10,725 nt of DNA from Verrucomicrobiia bacterium. Its GTDB lineage: Bacteria; Verrucomicrobiota; Verrucomicrobiia; Limisphaerales; DTLC01. Below the pieces are notes generated by a model, which was given only the letters and a program-made list of their open reading frames with translations, did no database searches and was not told the DNA's origin. Positions within the stretch are counted from its first letter, which is position 1. Each line of letters starts with the position of its first letter. Location: positions 1 to 10,725 of the forward strand of contig JANWZY010000090.1 of assembly GCA_025061935.1 (NCBI GenBank), given 5' to 3'. A program made the translations under genes and the position numbers. Of the stretch, positions 1 through 7,084 are shown one piece after another.

Positions 1-1857
1 GGCAGGATTCACTTCCGTGGCGATGTTAACTGGCACATTGTTCGAACCGGTATCGTCGAAGATAGCGTTGTCGCCGTTCCGGAACGTGGTCAGCGCGGCA
101 CCATTCCACCAATTCGGCGTGGACAGGTCCCAATTGTTAGCGCTTCCATCGCCGCGCCAAATCAAGTTTGCAGCGCCTGGGACGCCCGTCACCTCGAGGT
201 AGATCTGTTTGGCAACTGCGTCCTTTTTCAGCGCAAGTGTGCCCTGCTGAGCCGGATACTCGAGTGAAAGATTGGCAATGTCGCCCGAAAGCGTCCCACC
301 CCAACGGATGAGAGGATAAACACCGTTCGGGATCACAGGCCCGGTCGGGACAACACGCACCACTACCGTGTCGGCAAGGGTCAGGTTGCCGCCAACGATT
401 ATCATGTCACTGGCGCCGGGCGCGGTTATCTCGAACCTGTTCGTAACAGTTGATGAACCGCTCATGGACAAGTTGTTCGAGAAACTCAGTGTTCCGATGC
501 CCACGCCGGGACTGATTGTGCCTGCTACAAGGGCTACATCGCCGGTCACAACTCCGTTCCCGCCCAGTGTTTGCAGGGCCCTCAACCCGAAAGGCGAATT
601 CAGTCCCGACACGTCGAATGTGGCGCCTGCCATTACGGTGATATAGTTAGTTGGCCCGGTTAGTGCCGCCCCACCCGCCAATGCAAGCACACCGTTGCTG
701 ATCACCGTGACCCCGGTATAATCGCTGGAACCTGTCAGAGTGAGTTTGCCCGTGCCGACCTTGACCAGGTGCCCGACGCGGTCCGCCATGCCGTTGTAGT
801 TCCGAATCGTGCCCTCGAAGGTTGTCGAGGTGTTCAAGTAACCAATTTCCCAGTACAACGAGGTACAACCGCCTTGTTCGCTTGATTGGAGCCGTGAGCT
901 CGGGCCGCCCGAAAGCGCGCCGATAAGGACACGAGTCGGGGTGGTTGTGGTCCTAAAAGTAAACCGGCCTCCATTCGTTCCGCAATGCAGCGTGAGGTGT
1001 TTCATGTCATAGATGCTCGTGCCACCCAGGTTGATTCGCGTGTTATTCCCAGAAGTGCTGTCTGTAAGGTCAATTGTGCCTGTGAACCCGCTGAACGCGC
1101 CTGCTGCGCCGCCGCCAATTGTAAGTCGAGCTGGGGAGCTAATGAGTACTGTACCTGTACCAATAAACGGCCCGTTGTAACTGTCATAGTTCCCGCCTGT
1201 GTGCTTGATCCCACCTGTGCCGACAATCTGGTTTGTAAAGCCTAGTGCGGGGCCGCCGCCCACAACTCGAACGGCGCCGCCGCTAAAAATTACCGCGCGG
1301 TTGCCGGTGCTAATGGCGTTGGCATGGACCGGGAAGACTTCGCCCTCCTCCAGTCTGACCGAGCTACCGAAGAAGTTTGAAGCAGTTAGGGTAAGCGTAC
1401 CAGTTCCTTTCTTCACGAACCCCTGTGCGGCGATTATGCGCGAAAGAATCTGCACATCATTCGTAGGGTCCGACAAAGTGTTGATAGGATCCACTCTGAT
1501 GACCGGTACTGTGGCGCTACTTGTCAAAACCAAATTGCTCCCCGTCACGATCCACGCCCCTGGTGTTGAGGCTGCATCCGCGTCGCCAAAGTGCAGGTTT
1601 CCAATTGTCTGCTCGGCGCCAACCGTTACGGTTCGGGTCGCAGTAATGTCGTTGGTAAAGTAAGCCGTGCTACCCGGGCCGTCGGCGACGATACCGCCCA
1701 GCCAATTCCCAGAAGTCGCCCACGTCCCATCGGCATCAACGTTCCAAGCACCATCTGCTGCAAGTAACCGGACAGAATTCACCAACAACCATGCAGCCGC
1801 ATACAAAGCTCCAAAAACGCAGGCGCCCACTTGCCGGTCTCGAAAAGTTGTTTTCAT
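1..1857 (-). CDS. Secreted autotransporter-type beta-strand repeat protein (5' part, C-terminus outside window)
   Basis: The minus strand is open from the ATG at 1857-1855 for 619 codons to the window edge, with no stop, so the N-terminus is present and the C-terminus missing. Residues 1-34 look like a signal peptide: basic start (MKTTFRDR), hydrophobic stretch, then LLAA before D35. Two segments match the passenger-associated repeat of autotransporter-like proteins: around 147-174 (VKKGTGTLTLTASNFFG) and 362-393 (LVKVGTGKLTLTGSSDYTG). A Trp-rich module of the 'W..dgtW..ssNW' type occurs at about 38-70 and again at 565-605, so the protein may be built of large repeated units. The composition is rich in Gly, Thr, Ser and Asn, as in beta-helical surface proteins. 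A stop lies in frame just upstream of the ATG, so the start cannot move far; no Shine-Dalgarno sequence sits next to it. The role is probably extracellular or surface display; no enzymatic motif is visible. Whether a beta-barrel or another C-terminal anchor follows cannot be seen. Confidence 0.85.
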   Translation of the reverse strand, partial: MKTTFRDRQVGACVFGALYAAAWLLVNSVRLLAADGAWNVDADGTWATSGNWLGGIVADGPGSTAYFTNDITATRTVTVGAEQTIGNLHFGDADAASTPGAWIVTGSNLVLTSSATVPVIRVDPINTLSDPTNDVQILSRIIAAQGFVKKGTGTLTLTASNFFGSSVRLEEGEVFPVHANAISTGNRAVIFSGGAVRVVGGGPALGFTNQIVGTGGIKHTGGNYDSYNGPFIGTGTVLISSPARLTIGGGAAGAFSGFTGTIDLTDSTSGNNTRINLGGTSIYDMKHLTLHCGTNGGRFTFRTTTTPTRVLIGALSGGPSSRLQSSEQGGCTSLYWEIGYLNTSTTFEGTIRNYNGMADRVGHLVKVGTGKLTLTGSSDYTGVTVISNGVLALAGGAALTGPTNYITVMAGATFDVSGLNSPFGLRALQTLGGNGVVTGDVALVAGTISPGVGIGTLSFSNNLSMSGSSTVTNRFEITAPGASDMIIVGGNLTLADTVVVRVVPTGPVIPNGVYPLIRWGGTLSGDIANLSLEYPAQQGTLALKKDAVAKQIYLEVTGVPGAANLIWRGDGSANNWDLSTPNWWNGAALTTFRNGDNAIFDDTGSNNVPVNIATEVNPA

Positions 1858-2506
1858 GGTCGGTCTTGGTTTTTGTGTCTTAAGGCACTTTCCTTAACAC
1901 GCTCGCTAACTGGCCAACTTTTTCGTTTCAGCCAAACGTTTAAGCAAGCGCTCGCCGAGCTGGTGTGCTTTTTAAGAAACATCCTATGTATGACAGAATC
2001 CGGGCGAGCCTGCCAGAGCCTTCCATCCAAAATTTTTGCAAAAAACTTTGAAAAAAATGCAAGACGGCGTTACGCCTACGCCGGGGTACACTCCATTCAT
2101 TCGGTACCTCGCCCGGCAAGCTACAGTGGAAACAGCCATTAAAAAGCAGTCCTGCACCTGCCTGTTAATTAACCCGTTTTGCGCGGCTTTAGGCTTTTCA
2201 GGCCGCGAAATACTGAGTCCTCTGCAATTGACAGGGTTAAGCACCGTAACCAAAGCGCGTCCTGCGCGAACCCTTGTCAGCCAATTGGGCCACCGCAATA
2301 AGTCGGCTGGGATACACAAGCAAGGTTTCATGGCGTCCAACCAAGCTCAACCAGATGCGTGAGAGAAACGGAACCGGAGGATACCTAGATGATGGCTTCG
2401 ACAGCGGTGTGGCACGCAGCCGTGTGCACCCCGGTAAAAGCCGAATCATGTTGCGCATTGAGCGCAGCCGGATTTTATGCTCCAATTTGCCGCCGGCGAG
2501 CCGAAA
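1858..2506. other. Gene-free divergent interval with hairpins and a regulatory-like motif
   Basis: About 650 bases separate the divergent starts of the beta-strand repeat protein and the MFS permease. The reading frames here overlap one another on both strands and show no recognisable domain or signal peptide, so I do not call a gene. The interval holds the A/T-rich motif at 2037-2061 (listed separately), an inverted repeat at 2065-2083 (CGGCGT, 7-base loop, ACGCCG), a second one at 2182-2207 (CGCGGC, 14-base loop, GCCGCG), and a TTGACA at 2228-2233 without a convincing -10 partner. A GGAGGA at about 2375 precedes tandem ATGs at 2389 and 2392 in a frame different from the permease. The leader of the repeat-protein mRNA would be long if transcription starts near the motif. 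Confidence 0.5.
2037..2061 (-). promoter_or_regulatory. Copy 1 of shared promoter motif, upstream of beta-strand repeat protein
   Basis: Read on the minus strand, this site follows TGCA-N7-CAAA-N5-TTGCA-N-AAA, with the spacing seen at 6980-7004 and 8281-8305. It lies 179 nt upstream of the ATG at 1857 and points towards that gene. Its spacers are nearly pure T, which makes it the least specific copy. It could be an operator or part of a promoter. The alignment is direct observation; the function is inference. Confidence 0.4.
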
Positions 2507-3706
2507 ATGGTAATGCGGCGACTCAAAACGTGGTATTTCGTCATCGAAGGGGTCAACTCCTTCGTGACGACGTTCTTTTTTTACTACCTGTACTTTTTCA
2601 TGCAGGCGCGGCACGGGTTCGATACCAAGGCCAATTTGAGCCTGGCCGCGTTCACAGGCCTCGTTTATGCGATCGGGTCGTGGCTGGGCGGCCGGTTCGC
2701 GCAACGCGCCGGATATTTCACGGCTCTGAAGCTAGGCTTCAGCGTCATGATAGGCGCGATTTTGTTCGGCTGGGCGAGCGATTCCGGAGTTGCGCGCGTG
2801 TGCGCCATGTCTGTGGCTGTGGCAGGGATGTGCTTGACGTGGCCTGCGCTGGAAGCGTTGGTCAGCGAGAACGAATCAAAAGCGGGGATTCAACACCATG
2901 TGGGCATTTACAACATTGTGTGGGCCAGTACGGGCGCGCTCGCGTATTTCACCGGCGGCGCGCTTGTTGAGAAACTCGGCGCGCCGGGCCTGTTCGGCCT
3001 ACCCGTGGCGATAGTGTCGGGGCTGCTTGCGCTAACGCTCGTGCTTGAGCGGGCCGCTTCGCGGCCTGATGCACCACGGGCACACACGGTGACTGCGGCC
3101 GTTAACGAGCCTGACCCAGCCGGCCATTGCCCCGGCGCACGCGCCAAGACATTCCTGCACATGGCGTGGGTTGCGAATCCGTTCGCGTACATGGCAATCA
3201 ACACGCTGGTGGCGGCGATGCCGACTGTGGCGTTGCGGCTTGAGCTGTCTCCGATGGAAGCGGGGTTTTACTGCTCGACCTGGCTGTTCGCGCGCGTGAT
3301 AGCGTTCGGGCTCTTGTGGGCCTGGCCGGGCTGGCACTATCGCGCCGGGTGGTTATTCGGCGCGGTCGCGCTGCTCATTGCATCGTTTGCCATTATATTG
3401 ACGGTTCCGAACCTGGCATGCGTGGTAGCTGCGCAGTTGGTGTTCGGAAGTTGCACCGGGCTGATTTACTACTCGTCGCTTTTTTACGCAATGGATTTGG
3501 GCGAGACCAAAGGCGAGCATGGCGGGCTGCATGAGGCTGCAATCGGCGCCGGGAACTGCGCCGGGCCGCTTGTGGGCGCAGCGGCGCTTCAATTTCTGCC
3601 GCAGTACGCGCACAGCGGCGCCATTGCGGTAAGCGTGCTATTGCTTGCCGGGTTCGGCGCGCTGGTTTTCATTTGGCGCCGCCGCGCCAACGTGGCCCAA
3701 CCTTAA
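2507..3706 (+). CDS. Major facilitator superfamily (MFS) transporter
   Basis: This is an inner-membrane permease of about 399 residues, near the usual 400 for 12-helix MFS proteins. Using the ATG at 2507 as residue 1, the first helix follows at once (WYFVIEGVNSF and an aromatic run FFFYYLYFF). The loop after helix 2 has GSWLGGRFAQRAG, a variant of the MFS motif A. A charged, proline-containing stretch at about 182-216 is the central cytoplasmic loop between the two six-helix halves. In the second half, HGGLHEAAIGAGNCAGPLVG resembles the helix-10 region of sugar-type members. The frame opens at an upstream ATG at 2477; 2507 and 2513 are both possible starts close to helix 1, and none has a strong ribosome binding site. 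The substrate cannot be read from the sequence. Next to a pectate lyase and a XylR-like regulator, uptake of a sugar or oligosaccharide is a guess. The gene converges with the Ig-like protein gene downstream. Confidence 0.88.
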   Translation: MVMRRLKTWYFVIEGVNSFVTTFFFYYLYFFMQARHGFDTKANLSLAAFTGLVYAIGSWLGGRFAQRAGYFTALKLGFSVMIGAILFGWASDSGVARVCAMSVAVAGMCLTWPALEALVSENESKAGIQHHVGIYNIVWASTGALAYFTGGALVEKLGAPGLFGLPVAIVSGLLALTLVLERAASRPDAPRAHTVTAAVNEPDPAGHCPGARAKTFLHMAWVANPFAYMAINTLVAAMPTVALRLELSPMEAGFYCSTWLFARVIAFGLLWAWPGWHYRAGWLFGAVALLIASFAIILTVPNLACVVAAQLVFGSCTGLIYYSSLFYAMDLGETKGEHGGLHEAAIGAGNCAGPLVGAAALQFLPQYAHSGAIAVSVLLLAGFGALVFIWRRRANVAQP

Positions 3707-3737
3707 CCGCGCCTCAGCCCACTTATCAATCGTGGTC

Positions 3738-3755
3738 AACGGTCTCCAGACCGTT
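3738..3755. terminator. Perfect 18-bp palindrome between convergent genes
   Basis: AACGGTCT-CC-AGACCGTT forms an 8-bp stem (7 bp with a 4-base loop) 31 nt after the permease stop and 35 nt before the end of the opposing gene. Its position suits a bidirectional terminator, but no run of T follows on either strand, so intrinsic termination is not certain. It could instead be a dispersed intergenic palindrome. Confidence 0.45.
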
Positions 3756-3780
3756 CATTTAAAGCATCACAGCCTTTTAC

Positions 3781-3799
3781 TGGCCGCAGTTTACGGCCA
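3781..3799. repeat. Inverted repeat overlapping the Ig-like protein stop codon
   Basis: TGGCCG (3781-3786) and CGGCCA (3794-3799) are complementary around a 7-base loop. That loop contains the TAA stop (read on minus, 3793-3791) of the gene ending here. It may help 3'-end formation together with the 3738-3755 palindrome. There is no strong T-tract. Confidence 0.35.
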
Positions 3800-5953
3800 A
3801 ACGAGCCTATAGAACATTTGCGGCGCGTTCGCGGGCACGACAAACGGGCTAACGGCGCCCGGCACATTCGTGTACGGGCCGGTCACGGCTGGAGCAGCCT
3901 GCAGTTTGAACGCCGGGTTTGACCAAGTTAGCGTGATATTGCCCCCCGAGAATACCACGCTGAGCGGCACCGGTTGCGGTGCAGGTTCTGTGACTTCGAC
4001 CAGGAACCTATGGAACTCGAATTGGCTCGCCGACGCAGCCGCGCCGCCGCACCTGATTGCGAGGCAATCGAATCGCGGGTACAAATAGTTAGTGTCCGTG
4101 ACTGTATGTGCCCAGTTCGTGCCGCCCCCTGTTACCTTGGCGGTTATGTCCACAGCCGTGGTCGCGCGCCGGGTCACGCTCAGCTCGAACACGTACATCG
4201 TCTCGTTCTGGAATGCCGGTTGGCCGGCCATACCCGCAGGGCCTGACCCGAGCGCCAAGTAGTCGGCGATTGTCCACATCAGGTCCGACCCGGCCAAATT
4301 ATTCCGCGCGTAGAATGCGAACGGCGCACCTGAAAAGTTGGTGCCGAAATTGAGCGCAACCATATACCCACGGACGTTCTGACCGCGCGTGTTGTTGCCG
4401 AACCCGTCGGTGGTGGGGCGAGTTGCGCCATCGGCGTAGCTGAACAATCCGATCCGCACGCTCCCGTTGCTCGCTACAATGTCTCGCGCCTTGAACCACA
4501 GCGCAGCGCGGATCGTTCTGCCCACCTCAAGGTGCACCGGCAAGTTAACTGAATCGTCTGTGAAGAAACCGAGCCAGTTGACGGTGCTACTAGGCACAGT
4601 CGCCAATATGTATTCGCCGCTGCCAGCATCCAGTGCACCGGCTGTGCCGGTAAACCAAACAGAGTTGCTGATCCCGTAAGGCAAGTTGTTGTACGAATAA
4701 TCGTTGAACTCGTCATCAACGACCACACCGGGCGGTGTGGGCACTGCGGGCACGACCGTAATGGTGGCCACCGAGGATGTAGCTGCCGAGCCGCCGCTGC
4801 AGGCTACACTCACAACCACACGGTATTGGATGCCGTTATCTGCCCGCGTCAAAGGCCGCGTCCAGTAAGTCTGGCTGGTCGCGCCTATTCCATCCGTGAC
4901 GTTAAACCAACTGAGGCCATTGTTTGTGCTGTACTGCCATTGGAATGCGGGTGCGGAGCCGCCGGCGATTACGGACAAAATAGCGGCCACGCCCTCATTA
5001 ACCGTCTGGTTAGTCGGATGCACCGAGATAGTGGCCGGCACGCATAATGCCTGTGTGGGCGTTACCTGCGCCCAATTAGTGGCGATTCTGAACTCGTCAA
5101 GGAACGCGCTTACCACTACCTCGGTCCCGATATGGTAAATCAACAGAGAAGAAAGTGAGGGTACATCGGTGCCGCCGGTGATTGTGAGTGTGGGCTCAGG
5201 CACGTTTTCTTCGGCCACGCCCAGCGAGGCCTGCGGCGGGTCCAGCCATAGCGCGACTTCATCGTCGCCGTCGCCAGGGTTGAACTTGTAGCGGAGCACG
5301 ATCAGGTGTGTACCATCGGGCAGTGTGGAGGTGGTTTCTGCGCCGATGAGCGAGTTGGAGCGCTTGCTTATGCCAATGGTCCGGTTAGTAGTGATCCACA
5401 CCCCGGCCATGTTTTCCGTGCCAGTGTAGTTGCCAGGAGTATTCAGCGCGTCCAGCTTAACAAGTAACCGATTGTATGGTGACACGGTACCATTTGTGGA
5501 GGGCCATTGCACCACGTTCAGAAGGAATGAAACATAAAGACTACCTTCACTCACAGCCGGGAACAAAATTCCGCGGGTCCGATTCGCAGTCGTGTCGTTG
5601 GTGCGGATGAACAAGCCCAAACTGGGCTGGTCCCCAGCATAGAGCCCTGGGTAACTAAGCGCTGCTGGCCCGCCGACAATTACTGCGCTACCGCCGCCGG
5701 GTGAGTTGCCAAGCGACCAAAGTGTGGCACTTGGCCCGGCGCCTAACCTCAGCGCTGGATAAGCCGGCCCGCCTGCAGGCACTGGAGTGCTCTCGCTGGG
5801 GGAATTTGTATAGGACAGCGGGAACGGTTCGTAAATGGGCAAAGGCACCTGAGCCTGCACACACGCCAAACACAGTGCGCCTGCGCAAAGGCTTACAAAG
5901 GCCCGCCGGATTCGCCGAACTGCCTGTTGTCTGATTATGCTTTGGTTTTTCAT
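3791..5953 (-). CDS. Large secreted protein with two LamG-like halves around an Ig-like domain
   Basis: The product is 720 residues from the ATG at 5953; the frame stays open 40 codons further upstream, but this ATG gives a normal signal peptide (MKNQSIIRQQAVRRIRR, hydrophobic core, ALCLACVQAQ, cleavage near residue 35). Residues about 36-297 form a jelly-roll/LamG-like beta region ending in AFLDEFRIATNW, typical of concanavalin-like folds in Verrucomicrobiota. Residues about 306-400 are Ig-like (TISVHPTNQTVNEG, FQWQYSTNNGLSW, NGIQYRVVV). Residues about 411-655 are a second LamG-like region beginning VVDDEFNDYSYNNLPYG. A Pro-rich linker (659-663) leads to a C-terminal module, 664-720, containing FKLQAAPAVTGPYTNV and ending FYRLVWP; a related end is found in the pectate lyase at 8354-10462. 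There are no catalytic motifs. A carbohydrate-binding or adhesive surface role is inferred. It starts 56 nt after the pseudopilin stop on the same strand, with no intervening regulatory motif, so an operon is likely. Confidence 0.85.
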   Translation of the reverse strand: MKNQSIIRQQAVRRIRRAFVSLCAGALCLACVQAQVPLPIYEPFPLSYTNSPSESTPVPAGGPAYPALRLGAGPSATLWSLGNSPGGGSAVIVGGPAALSYPGLYAGDQPSLGLFIRTNDTTANRTRGILFPAVSEGSLYVSFLLNVVQWPSTNGTVSPYNRLLVKLDALNTPGNYTGTENMAGVWITTNRTIGISKRSNSLIGAETTSTLPDGTHLIVLRYKFNPGDGDDEVALWLDPPQASLGVAEENVPEPTLTITGGTDVPSLSSLLIYHIGTEVVVSAFLDEFRIATNWAQVTPTQALCVPATISVHPTNQTVNEGVAAILSVIAGGSAPAFQWQYSTNNGLSWFNVTDGIGATSQTYWTRPLTRADNGIQYRVVVSVACSGGSAATSSVATITVVPAVPTPPGVVVDDEFNDYSYNNLPYGISNSVWFTGTAGALDAGSGEYILATVPSSTVNWLGFFTDDSVNLPVHLEVGRTIRAALWFKARDIVASNGSVRIGLFSYADGATRPTTDGFGNNTRGQNVRGYMVALNFGTNFSGAPFAFYARNNLAGSDLMWTIADYLALGSGPAGMAGQPAFQNETMYVFELSVTRRATTAVDITAKVTGGGTNWAHTVTDTNYLYPRFDCLAIRCGGAAASASQFEFHRFLVEVTEPAPQPVPLSVVFSGGNITLTWSNPAFKLQAAPAVTGPYTNVPGAVSPFVVPANAPQMFYRLVWP

Positions 5954-6009
5954 GGCTCGTCGTGGTTTAAACAAGGTCACGAGTTGGAAAGTTCGTCTGC
6001 GAAATTTTC

Positions 6010-6927
6010 TTACGGCTGCCACATGTTCATCGCTTTGCGGTATTTGAGCCCGTCGTTGCCTATACCGTCCCACAACGCGGGATCGAAAGCGTGCGGTAAG
6101 CGCCGCGCGCTTTGGAAAACCACATGCCCGTCGCCAAACAGCGCGTTGATCCCTGCGAGGCCGCCTTCTTTGTGCGGCGAAGCAGCGGGGCTGTTTAGGT
6201 TATGCACCAGGTCTGTGACCATGCTTTTGGCGGGGTTGACCTGGCTCACCTTCAAAGGCACAAGGTAACTGCCCGTGCCCAACGGCTTAATTTCCGGCAG
6301 CAAAAGCCCAGGGCCCATGTTCTGCATCGTCTGCGATTGTGGGAAGTAGCTGTAACCGCCACGGACTTTGTCTTCGGCAGTGTTTTCGACTCCGAACGGC
6401 CACGCATCTTTCACGGTGTAGTACGAGTAAGTCCAGCCGCTGCCGTACTTCTTGCCGCTTGGGCAATAGAAGATCTGTGGGTCGGCAACCTGCTTCGTAT
6501 GCCAGAGCAGGCCCAGGTTGTGCGGGCCTTCGGTGAGCAACTTCGCACTGGCGTTCATCCGGGCAAGCTCATACGGGTACCACGAATTCGAGTCACGGAA
6601 TTTGACCACAGGCAAGGTGTCGTTGTTGGCGTCGGCATACAAGAACAGGGCAATGCCAATTTGTTTGAGGTTGCTTGCGCAGTTGACGCGCAAGGCGCGT
6701 TCCTTCGACTTCGCAAGAGCCGGCAGGAGTAACGCAGCCAGGATTGCAATGATGGCGATAACGACCAAAAGTTCAATGAGTGTGAAGGCTGGGAGTTCGG
6801 GGCGCGCTTTTGGAAGTTTTTGCACGCGATTGCGTAACCCTGGTGGTGGCACCGGTCCGGCGCAACTCAACCTTGCCGAACAGCGCTGCCCCGATGCCCC
6901 GGAAAGTTTAACGCCTGCACGATTCAT
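6010..6927 (-). CDS. Type II secretion/type IV pilin-like pseudopilin (H-X9-DG type)
   Basis: The product is 305 residues from the ATG at 6927. Residues 48-72 hold the class III prepilin signal, [20 protein letters not shown], with the conserved Glu at +5 (E52) followed by a hydrophobic helix. Cleavage by the prepilin peptidase is expected after A47; Ala at -1 replaces the classical Gly. After the helix come [19 protein letters not shown] and a C-terminal HKEGG...[11 protein letters not shown] (H252, D266-G267), the signature of the large pseudopilin family of Planctomycetota and Verrucomicrobiota (DUF1559-like). The 47-residue leader is long. A GTG at 6825 would give a 13-residue leader, so the start is uncertain. 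The globular part has Cys at 83 and 155 that might pair. The protein probably sits in the inner membrane and joins a pseudopilus or serves secretion. It is followed by the large secreted Ig-like protein gene and preceded by its own copy of the 25-bp motif. Confidence 0.9.
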   Translation of the reverse strand: MNRAGVKLSGASGQRCSARLSCAGPVPPPGLRNRVQKLPKARPELPAFTLIELLVVIAIIAILAALLLPALAKSKERALRVNCASNLKQIGIALFLYADANNDTLPVVKFRDSNSWYPYELARMNASAKLLTEGPHNLGLLWHTKQVADPQIFYCPSGKKYGSGWTYSYYTVKDAWPFGVENTAEDKVRGGYSYFPQSQTMQNMGPGLLLPEIKPLGTGSYLVPLKVSQVNPAKSMVTDLVHNLNSPAASPHKEGGLAGINALFGDGHVVFQSARRLPHAFDPALWDGIGNDGLKYRKAMNMWQP

Positions 6928-6979
6928 CTACGCACAAAAAATATATGAACTGGCCGCACAGTAACGTATTCCGATTTTA

Positions 6980-7004
6980 TGCAAACTTGTTTGAAAAATG
7001 TGCA
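6980..7004 (-). promoter_or_regulatory. Copy 2 of shared promoter motif, upstream of pseudopilin
   Basis: Read on minus, the site fits TGCA-N7-CAAA-N5-TTGCA-N-AAA and contains the inverted repeat CAAAC-AA-GTTTG. It is 52 nt upstream of the pseudopilin ATG. Over 29 positions it matches the lyase copy at 23. TAAAAT directly after the last TGCA could act as a -10 box. It lies in the 157-nt gap after the regulator gene, suggesting that the pseudopilin has its own promoter. Confidence 0.5.
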
Positions 7005-7084
7005 GGGCTGCAGGTGCCACGCCGGCCACATTTTACTGGCTAAGCGCCGTAACGACCGCAGGCGCCCCCCATTCCCACACACGC

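Noticed and set aside
2237..2320. tRNA-like fragment on the minus strand, with GGCCCAATTGGCTGA and GGGTTCGCGC reminiscent of D- and T-arm pieces
   Set aside because: No acceptor stem pairing or anticodon arm with a 7-base loop can be drawn; the pieces are too close together for a cloverleaf.
2389..2970. Open frame of 193 codons overlapping the permease in another frame, with a good ribosome binding site
   Set aside because: Most of it is a shadow of the well-supported MFS protein; the product is Arg/Cys-rich without a recognisable domain. Only the leader is kept as a finding.
5954..6073. Upstream extension of the Ig-like protein to an ATG at 6073
   Set aside because: It would overlap the pseudopilin gene and place 40 Arg-rich residues before a good signal peptide.
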